Shown piece after piece: positions 21,394 to 32,982 of a stretch of DNA of 64,000 nucleotides. Source of the DNA: Diacronema lutheri (lineage: Eukaryota; Haptophyta; Pavlovophyceae; Pavlovales; Pavlovaceae). The DNA lies in NCBI GenBank assembly GCA_019448385.1, contig JAGTXO010000016.1, forward strand, positions 682,001 through 746,000, in the 5' to 3' direction. Both the position numbers and the translations under genes were made by a program. Position 1 is the stretch's first letter; each line of letters begins with the position of its first letter. Below the pieces are notes generated by a model, which was not told where the DNA came from, searched no databases, and saw only the letters and a program-made list of their open reading frames with translations.

Positions 21394-22354
21394 ATGAACC
21401 TCGGCGGGAAGACGGGCGCGATGAACCAGGCGGCGCTCGACAGCGCGTCGATGGGGATCACGCAGGACGCCGTCCTGCGCAACGTCAACCGCGATATCGA
21501 GCTTGCCGCCGCGCAGGAGGCGGCCGGGCAAGAGGTGACGGCCATCTCGCTGCCGCACACCGCCGAGGCGCTCGAGGAGGCGGCGGAGAAGCGGACGGAC
21601 ACACTTGCGGATGAGCTCGACGAGCTCGACGAGTTCGATGACGATCCCGCGCTGCGCGCGCTCGAGGCGCGCCGCATCGCCCAGATGAAGGCCGCGTGCG
21701 TGCGCGGCGTTTGCTCGCGCGCCGTCGCGCCGCGCAGCACGCGCGCCGTGCCGCTTCGCGCCGGTCGTGTCGCGCGCGCGCGCGCGCTCAAGCGCTGCGC
21801 GCTCGGCTGTGCGCGGCGCGCGCGCTCGCAGGGCGAGCAAAAAGTTGGCCAACCAGGCCAAGGGCCACGGCGAGCTGCGCGACATCGTCGAGGAGGAGTT
21901 TTTGGCCGAGTGCGTCAAGAGCGACCGCGTCGTCGTGCATTTCTACCACGCCGACTTTGAACGGTGCAAGATCATGGACAAGCACCTCAAGCTGCTCGCG
22001 CCCAAGTACACCGCGTGCAAGTTTGTCCGAATCGACGCCGAGAAGTGCCCGTTCTTCGTGCACCGGCTGCAGATCCGGACTCTGCCGACGGTCTTGGTCT
22101 TCCACGATGGCGTCAACAAGGACCGGCTCGTCGGCTTCGACGAGCTCGGCGGCGAGGACGACTTCGCCACGCGCACGCTCGAGCTGCGCCTGCACCAGGC
22201 CGGCGCGATCTACATCAAACCGTCAAAGTCCTCCGCCCAGAAGTCGGCCCTCGGCTTTGTGCACAGAGGCACATACTCCGACGACGACGACTCGGACGAT
22301 GGGCCGGCCGCGCTCGGCGCGCGAGGCGACGAGGACGGGAGCGACGACGACTGA
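21394..22354 (+). CDS. TXNDC9: TXNDC9/phosducin-like thioredoxin-domain protein
   Basis: Cytosolic co-factor of the CCT/TRiC chaperonin in tubulin and actin folding in animals and yeast (PLP1). Two exons, 21394-21695 and 21832-22354, 274 residues; intron phase 2 with donor GTGCGT and acceptor GCTCGCAG. The junction reads RIAQMKAA-ASKKLANQAKGHGELRDIV. Family marks: FDDDPALRALEARRIAQ, HGELRDIVEEEFL, VVVHFYHADFERCKIMDKHL (single Cys in place of the thioredoxin CxxC), LPTVLVFHDG, RLVGFDELGG. C-terminus is acidic (SDDDDSDD, EDGSDDD). The protein is somewhat longer than animal TXNDC9 because of N- and C-terminal extensions. Confidence 0.9.
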
Positions 22355-22473
22355 GGGTGGCAGGCCCGCGCGCGCGCCAGGCTCGGCCGCGACCACCCTT
22401 GGCCAGCGGTGCGTGCAGGCGGCCGGGCACGGTTTTTAAAAGGAAGCGGGAATCGCTGCCGCTCATCAGCTCA

Positions 22474-22499
22474 CCCCCCCCCCCCCCCCCCCCCCCCCC
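22474..22499 (+). repeat. Poly-C tract (26 C) between convergent genes
   Basis: Lies in the 174-base gap between the TXNDC9 stop and the stop of the ARM/IQ gene. It is flanked by tttttaaaa-like words (22434-22440, 22528-22535) that could serve as A/T-rich 3'-end signals. Nothing else seen in the gap. Confidence 0.85.
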
Positions 22500-22528
22500 A
22501 CTTTGAACACACCACGGGTGGGATGATT

Positions 22529-25500
22529 TTAAAAAGGGCGCGACGGCGACCATGGCGCCGCACCGTGGCCATCACGGCTGCCGTCACGGTCGCCGTCGGA
22601 CGCCATTGTGGCCGCGAGCAGCTCGGCGCACGTGACGGGGTCGCCCGCGCCGTCGTCAGCCCCCGCCGAGCTGGCGCGCAGCGGCCGCCGCAGCCCCGGC
22701 CGCGTGCCCGGCCGCGTGCCCGGCCGCGTGCTGCCGTACAAGGCGCCGGTGGCGCGCGCCGAGTCGCTCGGACTCGTGCCGTCGATCGTGCCGCCGAGCT
22801 TTTCAAAATCGGCGAGCGACAGCGCGAGGGCTTCCGCGCCAAAAATGCCGGCGCGCGCGCGCTGCATGCGGTCGTCGCCGGCCGCGCCGCTGACCGGCGC
22901 CTCCCATGCGACGATAGGCGGCGGCGGCGGCGTGCGCGCGAGGGGCGCGGCGAGCGCCCGCGCACCGGGCCGCCGCTTCGAAACGCGGGCGCTGTAGATC
23001 GCGGAGGCCTCCTGCCACGATGGCTGCGGCGACATGCTGAGCGGCGTCAGGCGCGCGCCCGCCCACGCGCCGCCGCCGCCCGCAGCCGCCGCGGCGCGCG
23101 CGTCCGCGGCGGTGGCCACCGTGTGCGCATCCGCGAGCGCCGCGAGGCGGTCCAGCGTGCCGACGCGCTCGATCGCCATCGCGCGCGAATTGGTGGCGCG
23201 CCCGGTCGCTGCGCGGCCGAGCAGCGCCGCGGCGCGCAGCGGCCCGCGCGCCTCGTCGCCGCGGCGGTCGCCGCCGTCGTCGGCCGATGCGGGCCGCTGC
23301 ACGTCGAGTCCGCTCGCGGACCGCGACGCGCGCGGCGGCGGCAGGGTCGAGCCCAACCCGCGCCCCGGCATGTCGCCATGCCCTGGGCCATGCCCTGGCG
23401 ACGTGCCTACGCGCGCGCCGCCCGCCCGTGGCGCGAATGGCACGCTGAGCAGGCTGTTGCCGGGCTTGCCGGGTAGCGTGAGCTGGGGCAGTAAGGTTGC
23501 CGTGCCATGCGCACGGCCGAGGCCGGCAGCGGCGGCCGCGTGCGGCTGCGGCAGGCGGTGCACGGTCGTGGTCGAGGTAGGCGCGAGTTCGTGCAGCGCG
23601 CACGAGTGCAGGCCATCGAGCTCGCGCGCCTGCGCGCACGCGGAGACGGGCAAAGGCACGGTGGAATAAAAAAAGGGGGGAAGACCATTTAAAAAGCGGC
23701 AAAAGGGGACACAGAGAGGGCGCGGCGGGGCGTCGCACAGCGGGTGAGCCGCGCGGCGCGCGCACGCGCAGCGCAGCGGCCGGGCGGCGGCGGCGGCGGT
23801 GGCGGCGGCGGCGGCGGCGGCGGTGGCGGCGGCAGCGTGCACCGCGTCCAGCGACCAGCGCGCGCGCGCGCGCGCGCGCGCGCGCGCGCACCGTCGCGAG
23901 GCGTTGACGGGAGGCGGACGCACGCAACGCCACACGCTCGCGCTCGCGCACACGCTCGCGCGCGTGCACGCCGCCGCCGGCGGCGGGTGGGCCGCCCCGC
24001 GCCGCCGCGCGCGCGGCGGCGACGGCGACAAGCGCGTCAGCCGAGAGTGCGCCGTTGTGCACACGCACGAGAGCGGGCGCACCACCGCGCCACAGTCCGG
24101 GCAGCTGCAGCCGGATCGGCGCGAGCGCGCGCCGGACCACGTGCCCTCGCCACGCCGCCTGAATCACGATGGCTGCCGCGTACCGCGCCGCGCGACGCTC
24201 GAGCGCCGCGTCGCGCGCGCGCGCCGACTCGACCGCCGCGCGCTCGGCGCGCTGCCGCAGCGCGGCGCGCCGGCCCTCCAGATCGGCGCGCAGCGCGCGG
24301 AGCTGCGCGAGCTCGTGCGACGGCTTGCCGCGCAGCGCGCCGAGCGGCCCGCCACCCACGCCGCCAGGGCCGTCGTTGGCGTAGGCGACGTCGACCCGTT
24401 TTCTGCGCGCGGCGAGCACGCGGGCACGCGCGCGACGTCGGGCGCGCGACGGTCGGGACGCGGCGAGCGAGCGGCGTGCGCGCGGCGTGCGCGCGGCGTG
24501 CGCGGCGCGCGGCGCGCGCACCTGAAGGGCTCGTGGACGAGGCGATAATTGCGCTCGGCGCGAAGCCGGCGCAGCTCGCGGCGCGCGGCGCGCCGACGCG
24601 CCCCGGCCTGGATCACGGCCGCCGCGCGCGCGCGCCTACGCGCGCGCGCGGCGGCGAGGCGCTCGCGCGCGCGGACGGCTATGCGGCGGCGTGCGGCGGC
24701 TTGGATGTGCGTGGCGGCGGCGAGGCGTGCGGCGCGCTCGGCCACGCGGCGGTGCCGCGCGACGACGGCGAGGCGGCGGCGCGCGGCCGTCTGGATCGTC
24801 ACGACCGCAACGCCGCGCCGCACGCCGCGCCGAGCGGCGCGCTGCACGGCGCGCGCGGCCGTGGCGCGCCGCAGTCGGCGCAGCTTCGCAGCGCGGCGCC
24901 CCGCGGCGGCGCGCCACGCCGCCTGCAGCGCTACCGCCGCGGCGAAGCGCTCGGCACCGTGCGCGGCGGTTCGCACGCGTGCGCCGCGCGCGCGCCACGC
25001 CGCCTGCGCGACAGTCGCGGCGCGGTCGCGCGCGGCGAGCTCGGCGCAATGCGCGGAGCGTGCGGCGGTGCCGCGCCATGCGGCGGCCAAGGCAGTCGCC
25101 GCGAACCGCGCCTCGTCAAGGCGCGCGCCCACGCTGGCGCGCGCGTGCGCGCCGCGCCACGCCGCCTGCGCGCGTGTCGCGGCACCGCGGCGCGCGGCCG
25201 CGCGCCGGTCGCGCGCAGCGCGCGCGAGCGCGCCGCGCGCCGCGGCGACGACGGCCGTCGCGGCGCGCGCGCGCGCGAATCGGCGCTCGCGCGCGGCGCG
25301 GCGCGCGGCGGCGCCGCGCGCAGCCGCCGCGAGTCGGCTCGCCGCGCGCGCGCGCGCCTCGCGCCCGGCCGCGTGCGCGCGACGGCCGGCGGCCGCGCGC
25401 CACGCGGCCGCGACCACCGTCGCCGCGCCGGCGCGCACCGCGGTTTCGCGCGCGTGCGCCGCGCGCGCGGCTGGGCCGCGCGCAAGGCGCGCCTGCAGCC

Positions 25501-28500
25501 GCGCCGCCGCGAGCGCGCGCCGGCGCGCCTCGCGCCGGCGCGCGAGCTCGCGCCGCGCGGCGCGCGCGCGCGCGGCAGCCTGCATAACCGTCGCTGCTGC
25601 GGCGTCGCGCGCGGCGCGCCGGCGCGTCGCCTCGCGCCGCGCGAGCAGCCCGCGCGCGGCGGCGGCGAGCGATGTCGCCGCGGCAAGCGCGGCGGCGCGC
25701 CGCAGCCGAGCCGCGCGCCCGCGCGCCGCCGCGGCGATCACCGCCTGCGCCGCGCCGCGCGCCACGGCGCGCCGCGCCGCGCGCGCGATCGTCGACGCGG
25801 CCACGCGACGGCGGACGGCGCCGAGCGCGGCGGCGCGGCGACCGGCGCGCGCGCGCGCGGCCGCCTGCAGTGCGGTCGCGGCGGCGGCGCGCCGCGCCGC
25901 CGCGTCCGCCGCGGCGCGCCGCGCGCGCACGCCGCGCCACGCCGCCTGCATCGCCGTCGCGGCCGTGGCGCTCTGCGCCGCCGACGCGGCGGCGGCCGCG
26001 CGCACCGCGCGCCGGCGCTCGGCCGCCGCGAGCGCCGTCGCCGCACGCGCGCGCCGCGCCGACTCGGCCGCCGCGCCGCCGCCCATCGCGTCGCGCACGT
26101 ACACGCCGCGCCAGCGCGCGCCCATAGCGACAGCCGCCGCGTGGCGCGCGGCGCGCCGCGCCGCGTACGCGCGGCGCGCGCGCAGCGCGCGCGCGTGCGC
26201 CCGCACGGCCGCCGCCGCGCGCGCGCGCGTCGCGGCGCGCGCGGCGGCGGCCGCGCGCGCGGCGTGTCCGCGCCACGCCGCTTGCAGCTGCGCGGCGGAC
26301 ACTTCGCGCGCGGCGGCGTCGGCGGCCGCAGCGGCACGCGCGGCCGCGCCGCGCCACGCCGCCTGCACCGCCGCCGCGCCGCGGCGTGCCGCCGCGCGCG
26401 CGGCCACGCCGTGCGCGCGGCGCGCGGCGAACGCGCGCGCGGCCGCCTGCACCTCCGTCGCGGCGGCGGCGCGCGCGCGCGCCTCGCGCGCGCGCCGTGC
26501 GGCCACGCGCGCGAGCAGCCCGCGCGCGAAACGCGAGATGCGAAGCGCGGCGCGCTCGCGCCGCGCGCCGACGCGCGCTGCGCGGCCGCGCACGCCCGCG
26601 GCGAGCGTGGTCGCGGCGCGAGCGCGCCGCCGCTCGACCCGTAGCGCACCGGCAACCAGCCGCGCCGCGCGCGCGCGCGCCGCGGCCTGGATAACCGTCG
26701 CGGCTGACGTGCGCGCGCGCGCCTTGGCGAGCGCGACGGCGAGCTCGCGCGCGGCGATGCCGCGCGCGACGGCCTGGATGCGCGCCGCGGCGCGCGCTCG
26801 CCGCCGCTCAACCCGCAGCGCGCCTGCCACACGCCGTGCGACGCGCGCGCGCGCGACGGCCTGAATGCGCGCCGCGGCGAGCGCGCGGCGCCGCTCACCG
26901 CGCGCGGCGCGCGCGACACGCCGTGCGGCCATTGCGCGAGCGGCCGCCGCGATCGTCGTAGCGCCCGCGCGCTCGCGACGCGCGCGTCGGCGGCGGCGCG
27001 CGTCGGCGCGGCCCACGCGACCGCGCTCGGCGGCGGCGAGCACGATGGCGGCGCGCTCGCGCCGCCTTGCGAGCGCGAGCTCGACGCGGCGCGCGGCGGC
27101 GGCGCGGCGGCCGAGCACGCCGCGCCAGCTCGCCTGCACCACGGTCGCCGCTGCGTGCCGCGCGGCGAGCTCGCGCGCCGCGCGCTTCGCCTCGAGGACC
27201 CGCTCGGCCTCGGCCTCGGCGCGGCGCGCGCGCGCGCGCGCCTCGGCCGCGCGTCGCGCCGCGCGCCGTCCGAGCACGCCACGCCATGCGCTTTGCAACT
27301 GGAGCGCGGCGGCACGCTTCGCGGCGAGCGCCGACTTGGCCTTGCGCAGCTCGGCCGCGCGCAGCCGCGCGCCGACCGCCGCGGCGGCGCGCTCGCGTCG
27401 CGCGCGCTCGACCGCCGCGCGCGCCGCGCGGCCGCGCGCCACGGCCTGGATCCGCGCCGCCGCGCCGTGCATGCGCGCGCGCACCACCGCGTCGGCCGAC
27501 GCAGCGGCGGCGGCAGCAACGCCAATCGCGAGGACTTTGGCCGCCGCCGCCTCGGCCGCAGCCACGCGCAGCGCGGCGTCGGCAGCGGCCTCGGCCGCCG
27601 CCTTGGCCGCCGCCTCGGTCGCCGCCGCGCGCGCCGCGCGCTCCACTTCGACCGCGCTCGACAGCGCAAGTACCTGCGCGCGCAGCGCGGCGAGCTGCGC
27701 GCCCGTGCGCGGCGTCGGCTGCGACGCGCCGTCGGCGAACGCGGCGGCGGGCGCGGCGGCGGGCGCGGCGGCGGGCGCGGCGGCAGCGGCGGGCGTGGCA
27801 TCGGTGGCGAGCGTGCTCGCCGTGGCGGGCGTGGCGTCGTCGGCGGCGACGGCGTCCGCGTCGGCGCCCGGCGCGGCGGCGAGCGCGTCGACGACGCCGA
27901 TGTCGGCGTGCGCGGCCCGCAGCGCGCGCGTGCCCGCCGCGCGCAGCCGGTCGCGCGCGCCGCGCGCTCGCGCCTGGATGCGCAACACGCCCGCCACCTG
28001 CGCGGCCGTGTACGCGTGGTCCGCCGCGCACGGCCAAGCGTGCATGCACGCCGGGCAACAGAGCGTTGGGGGCACCTCCGGCGCAGCCTCGCTCGCGCCG
28101 GCGCGCGGCGGCGCGCGGCGCGGCGGTGGCGCTGCGAACGCGACGGCGGCATGGCAGACGGGGCACGCCGTCGTGAACGTGGCGGCCGGCAGCGGCACGC
28201 CGAGCACCGCGACGCGCAGTGCAGCGATGGCCGTCGGCTCGGCGAGCAGCGCGGCGGGCGCTGCGGCGGCCGCGACGATGGGCGCTGCTGCGATGTGCGC
28301 ATCCACTGCCGGCAGCGTGGCGGCCGGCGCGCCGTCACCGGGGGCGCCTGCATCGTCGTCGGCGGCGGCGAGCGCGCCGACCGCGAGCAGGGCGCTCGCG
28401 TCCTCGACCGCTTCGCCGGGCGCGCCTGCATCGTCGTCGGCGACGGCGGTGAGCGCGCCGACCGCGGGAAGGGCGCTCGCGTCTGCGTCCGCTTCGCCGG

Positions 28501-31500
28501 GCGCACCTGCATCGTCGTCGGCGACGGCGGCGAGCTCGCCGACCGCGGGCAGGGCGCTCGCGTCCGCGTCCGTTTCGCCGGGCGCGCCTGCATCGTCGTC
28601 GGCGACGGCGGCGAGCTCGCCGACCGCGGGCAGGGCGCTCGCGTCCGCGTCCGCTTCGCCGGGCGCGCCTGCATCGTCGTCGGCGGCGGCGAGCGCGCCG
28701 ACCGCGAGCAGGGCGCTCGCGTCCGCGTCCGCCTCGCCGGGCGCGCCTGCATCGTCGTCGTCGACGGCGGCGAGCTCGCCGACCGCGGGCAGGGCGCTCG
28801 CGTCTGCGTCCGCCTCGCCGGGCGCGCCTGCATCGTCGTCGGCGACGGCGGCGAGCTCGCCGACCGCGGGCAGGGCGCTCGCGTCCTCGACCGCTTCGCC
28901 GGGCGCGCCTGCATCGTCGTCGGCGACGGCGGTGAGCGCGCCGACCGCGGGAAGGGCGCTCGCGTCTGCGTCCGCTTCGCCGGGCGCGCCTGCATCGTCG
29001 TCGTCGACGGCGGCGAGCTCGCCGACCGCGGGCAGGGCGCTCGCGTCTGCGTCCGCTTCGCCGGGCGCACCTGCATCGTCGTCGTAAGCGGCGAGCGCGC
29101 CGACCGCGGGCAGGGCGCTCGCGTCTGCGTCCACTTCGCCGGGCGCGCCTGCATCGTCGTCGTAAGCGGCGGCGAGCTCGCCGACCGCGGGCAGGGCGCT
29201 CGCGTCTGCGTCCGCTTCGCCGGGCGCGCCTGCATCGTCGTCGGCGACGGCGGCGAGCTCGCCAACCGCGGGCAGGGCGCTCGCGTCCGCGTCCGCCTCG
29301 CCGGGCGCGCTAACGTCATTCGCAACGGCGGGCGCGCGCGCATCACCGGCGACAGCAGCTTCGCGCGGCGCGCGCTGCTGCGCGACGCGGGAGCCCAGCG
29401 TGCGCGCGGCCAGGTCGCGGCGCGGCGCGCCGAGCCGCGCGCGGAAGCCGCGCACGAGCGCCTGGATCGCGACCACCGCCGCGACCGTGCGCACGCCGGC
29501 CGCGGACTCGAGGTTTCGTCTCGCCCCATCCGCCATCTCTGCAAGAAATGGCGACGCGGCGGCGCCGAGGCGGGCGAGGTCGCGCGAGGTGCCCTGCTCG
29601 TGCAAATAGGTGGCGACGCGCACGTCCGCCGCGACCGTCGTGTCGCTTAGGCAGTTCTGCACGACCGCCGTCGCGTACAGCAGGACCGTCTCGATGTCCG
29701 TCCTGAGCAGCGCCGTGCACACCTCAAAGCCACCGCCCCGCACGACGAGCGCCGCGCCGCCAAGGTCGGCGAGGTTTGCGAGGACGCACGCAGCGAGCAC
29801 GACGATCTCGTCGCGCTCGTCGCTATACGCCGCGTGTATGAGCGCCGTTACACCCTCGACGAGCTCGAGCGCCTCGGCCAGCTCGACCGCCGCGGCGTGC
29901 GCGGCGGGCGGCGCGATGGCGAGCAGGCTCGCGAGCTGCGTGAGCGCGCGCTCGCTGCTGGCGTCGGCGGCCGGCTCGGCATTTTTGGGCTGCAGCGCGA
30001 GCGCGAGGCGGCGGAACTCTGTGAGGAATTCCGACGATGGCGACAGTGGCGGCTGCTCGCGCGCGCTCGCGTCGGCGGCGGGCGCGGCCACCCGCTCACT
30101 TCCGTCCGTCCGCCCGTCGGCGGTAGTGGCGGCGATAGCGGCGGGGGCGGCGGCCTGCTGCTGCTGCGCGACGCGAGGCGCGCCCGACCCCCTGCGGTAC
30201 TCGATCGGCTCGAGCTCGAGGATCAGCCGCGCCTCCTCGTCCGTCGCGGGCGCGTCGGCCGCGAGCTCCGCGAGCATCGCCGCCACCGCCTCGGCGTCGC
30301 GCCGCGCGGCCGCCTCGTCGTCGTCGTCGTCGTCGCCCGCGTCCAGCGGCGGCGGCGTGGCGGCGACGGCGGCGACGGGCGCAGCGGCGGCACGCGACGG
30401 CGGCGGCGGCGAGCCGGTCGCGCCGACGCGTGCGGCCGCGCGCGCGCGCCGAGCCGCGCTTTCCCCTCTCGACCGGTTGCGCGAGAGGAGACCGCGCGCG
30501 TGCGCCTGCACGCGCACGAGCGCGCGCACCGCGATCGTGCCCACGGAGTGCGCGGCGTTGTGCGCCGCGCCCGCCGCGAGCTCGACGACGAGCTGCGAGG
30601 CAGACGGCTCGACCACGACCGCCGCGAGCTGCTCGGTCACGCGCGCGCGCACGACGTGGTCCGCCACGCGCAGGTCGGTGGACACGTCCACTTCTGACAG
30701 CGCGTTCTGCACGATGGCTGCCGCGTACATACGCACAGTCTCGTCCGATGCGCGGATCAGCCCGATCGCGAGCGCGAGCGCGCCCGAGTCGACGACGGCG
30801 CGCGCGCAGCCAATGTCCGCGATGTTTGCGAGGACGCACAGGCACATGGCGACCGTCACTGCGTACGCGCCGTCGTCGAGTGGCAGCCAGCGGATGAGGA
30901 GGTCGCCGTCGAGGCCAGCGCCGTCAAGCGCCGCCGACACCGCCTCCGCCGCCTCCGCCGCCGCCGCCGCCGAGTCGCCTGCCGGCGGCGTGCGCGACGC
31001 GCGCCGGCGCGTGCCCGGCGCGACGACGGGCGCGCAGCACGAGCGCGCCAGCGCGACGAGCGACACGCACATGCCCGTCGCGTTGATGACGGCGGCGGCG
31101 GCGGCCTCCTTACCAGGTGGCAGCTCGGCAAGCAGCATGGCGACACGTTCCGCCGCAGCTGCGCGGCTCGGCGCGCCGGCCGCGCGCGGACCGTCGCGCA
31201 GGAGTCGCGAATACGAGTGCAGCCGACCGCCAACCGATGTGCCTTGCCGCGCGAGCCAGCCGCGCGCCGCGGCCTGCATACGCACAATGCCGCCGAGCGC
31301 GTACGTGCCGTATGAGCCCTCAATGTTTGCGATCGCGCCCTCCGCCACTTGCCGCACGACCTCAAGCTCGGACGCGGCGAGCGGCGCGAGCGCGCCGAGC
31401 GCGCGCAACCGGCTGACGTAGTCGGCGATGCCCGCGTCCGCTGAGAGCTCGCCGTCGGACATGGTGTTCTGCACGGCGGCGGCGGCGTAGAGCTTGACGG

Positions 31501-32524
31501 ACTGGTCGTCGGCGGAGAGCAGCGTGACGCACAGCTCGAAGGCGCCCGTCTCGATGATGTGGCGCGCGCACCCGATGTCCGCGACGTTCGCCAGCACGCA
31601 CACGGCGAGCGAGACGGCGCCATCGTTGCCTTCTGTCCACGCCTCGGAAATGAGCTCGAGCAACGACTCGACAAGCGCCGACTCCTTGACGGCGAGCGCG
31701 GTCACGAACTCCTCCTCCTGCGAGATGTCCGTCACGAGCGCCGCCACCACGCCCGCCACCGCCTCGCGCTCGCCCAGGCTCGCGCCCGGCGCGCGCAGCC
31801 GGCGCGCGAGGAGGCGAAGCTGGATGTGTCGCGCGCGACGTCGCGAGATCGCGCCGCGCGCGCGCGCCTGCACGCGCGTCGCGGCGGCGTTCTGCGCGGC
31901 GAGGCGCCGAGCCTCGTGCTCGACGCGCGCGACGAACGCGCCCTCCAGCTCACGCGTGTCGATCAGCTCGCGCAGCGCCGCCGCGCTCGCGGCGGACGAC
32001 GCCTGCACGTTCACGAGCGCGCCGGTCGCGACGCGCTTCACGTCCGCGTCGTCCGTGCTCAGCAGGCTGGCGAGCGCGTGGACAGCGGGCGACTTGAGGA
32101 GCGCGTCGACGCACTCCGGGTCCGACAGCATGTTCTGCACGCCCGCCGCCGCGTAGTAGTGCAGCGACGACGACGGCGACTCGAGCATCGACAGGAGCAT
32201 GTCAAACGCGCCTGTCTGCTTCACCTGCGCCGCCGCGCCAATGTCGGCGAGGTTGACGATGATCGAGAGGGCAATGTACGCGATGCGTGGCTGCGCGTCG
32301 AGCTCGAGCCCCTTGAGCATCCCCACCAGCGCGGGCAAAAAGCCGTGCGCCTCCACCGACGCGAGCAGCTCGGGGATCTGCGCGTCGACCGCCGACGCGC
32401 TCAACCGTGCGACCGACTCGACGGACGCCTCGGTCTCGGCGGAGACCTCGCCGGTGCGCAGTTGGCGCGCGGCGGCCTCGATCCGACGGTCCACCGTCGT
32501 GCCGCGCGGCGACGCGTCCGCCAT
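22529..32524 (-). CDS. Giant armadillo-repeat and IQ-motif protein
   Basis: Probable calmodulin-binding scaffold, cytoskeletal by analogy. Three exons, 32524-24522, 24402-24069 and 23629-22529, about 3,145 residues; introns phase 2 and 0 (donors GTGCGC, GTGCGT), the second donor being the least certain. Start ATG at 32524 (MADASPRG). The N-terminal third has four ARM cassettes centred near residues 91, 311, 570 and 911, each with an ANxADxG...YAAAxVQN...SD pattern and followed by a single IQ. Then 27-residue acidic repeats (about 1071-1385), a CPVC...CCPAC possible zinc pair (about 1450-1498), and about 34 IQ-like units every 28 residues (about 1690-2660), often QAAWRG or QAAARGRAAR. One more IQ (IQAAWRGHVVR) lies in exon 2. 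Many units lack the Gln, so calmodulin binding may vary. The tail has PGTRPGTRPG and no known domain. Confidence 0.85.
24550..27470 (-). repeat. IQ-motif array, about 34 units of roughly 84 bp
   Basis: Degenerate tandem array in exon 1 of the giant gene. The antisense strand is open for nearly 1,000 codons in two frames because units are Ala/Arg codons (GCG, CGC), which are also sense codons on the other strand. Confidence 0.8.
28370..29310 (-). repeat. 75-81-bp coding repeat (DDDAGAPGE unit), about 13 copies
   Basis: Units encode variants of DDDAGAPGEADADASALPAV plus GELAAVA. Copies differ by few substitutions and by one- or two-codon length changes in the AA(V/Y)(A/D) linker, so the array is young. 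Located between the ARM half and the IQ array. Confidence 0.9.
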
Positions 32525-32982
32525 CGCGCACGCCTCCGCCCGCTCCGCCACGCACCGCTGCCTCGCCTCTGCCCCGGGAGAAACGTCCACGGTCCGCGTT
32601 TTCCCGTTATTAGCGTGCGCGTGTCGGAATGCCGGCCGTTGCGGCAATGCGGGACTGGGCGACCATCTCACCCGGGCGACGCGGGCCCAACGCGGGCTGA
32701 CGGGCGGGGACGCGCGGCTTGCGGGACGCACGCGGGAAGAATAAACTCCACCCTCTCCCCCTCCCCCTCCCCCGGGCCCGACCCACGTGATGCCATCCGG
32801 CATTCGCCGCCCCCTCCGCGTCCGCCTCGGCATCGCTCGACCCCGGACATCCGCTTTCGATGTCTGGAGCGAGCGCTTCCGGCGGTTCCTGCTGACGGTG
32901 CGGAGGCCCTGCACCGGCATATGCGTCTGCTGCTCTGCACGTGACTGTCACGGCTTTTTGGAGGGCATGCCTCTTATCCGAC
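32525..32982 (-). promoter_or_regulatory. 458-base gap upstream of the ARM/IQ gene
   Basis: Should hold the 3' end of the 2,243-residue gene and the promoter of the giant gene (same strand). It contains a c/t-rich run ctccccctccccctcccccg at 32753-32773. A plus-strand ATG frame at 32790-33023 exists, but its composition is not distinctive and it overlaps the next gene antisense, so I do not call it. Confidence 0.4.

Noticed and set aside
23744-26864. Plus-strand ORFs of 966 and 771 codons
   Set aside because: Antisense of the IQ array; almost only Ala and Arg, with no motif, while the minus strand shows clear IQ units.
26865-29650. Plus-strand Ala/Ser-rich 740- and 831-codon ORFs
   Set aside because: Antisense of the acidic 27-residue repeats and IQ array of the giant minus-strand gene.
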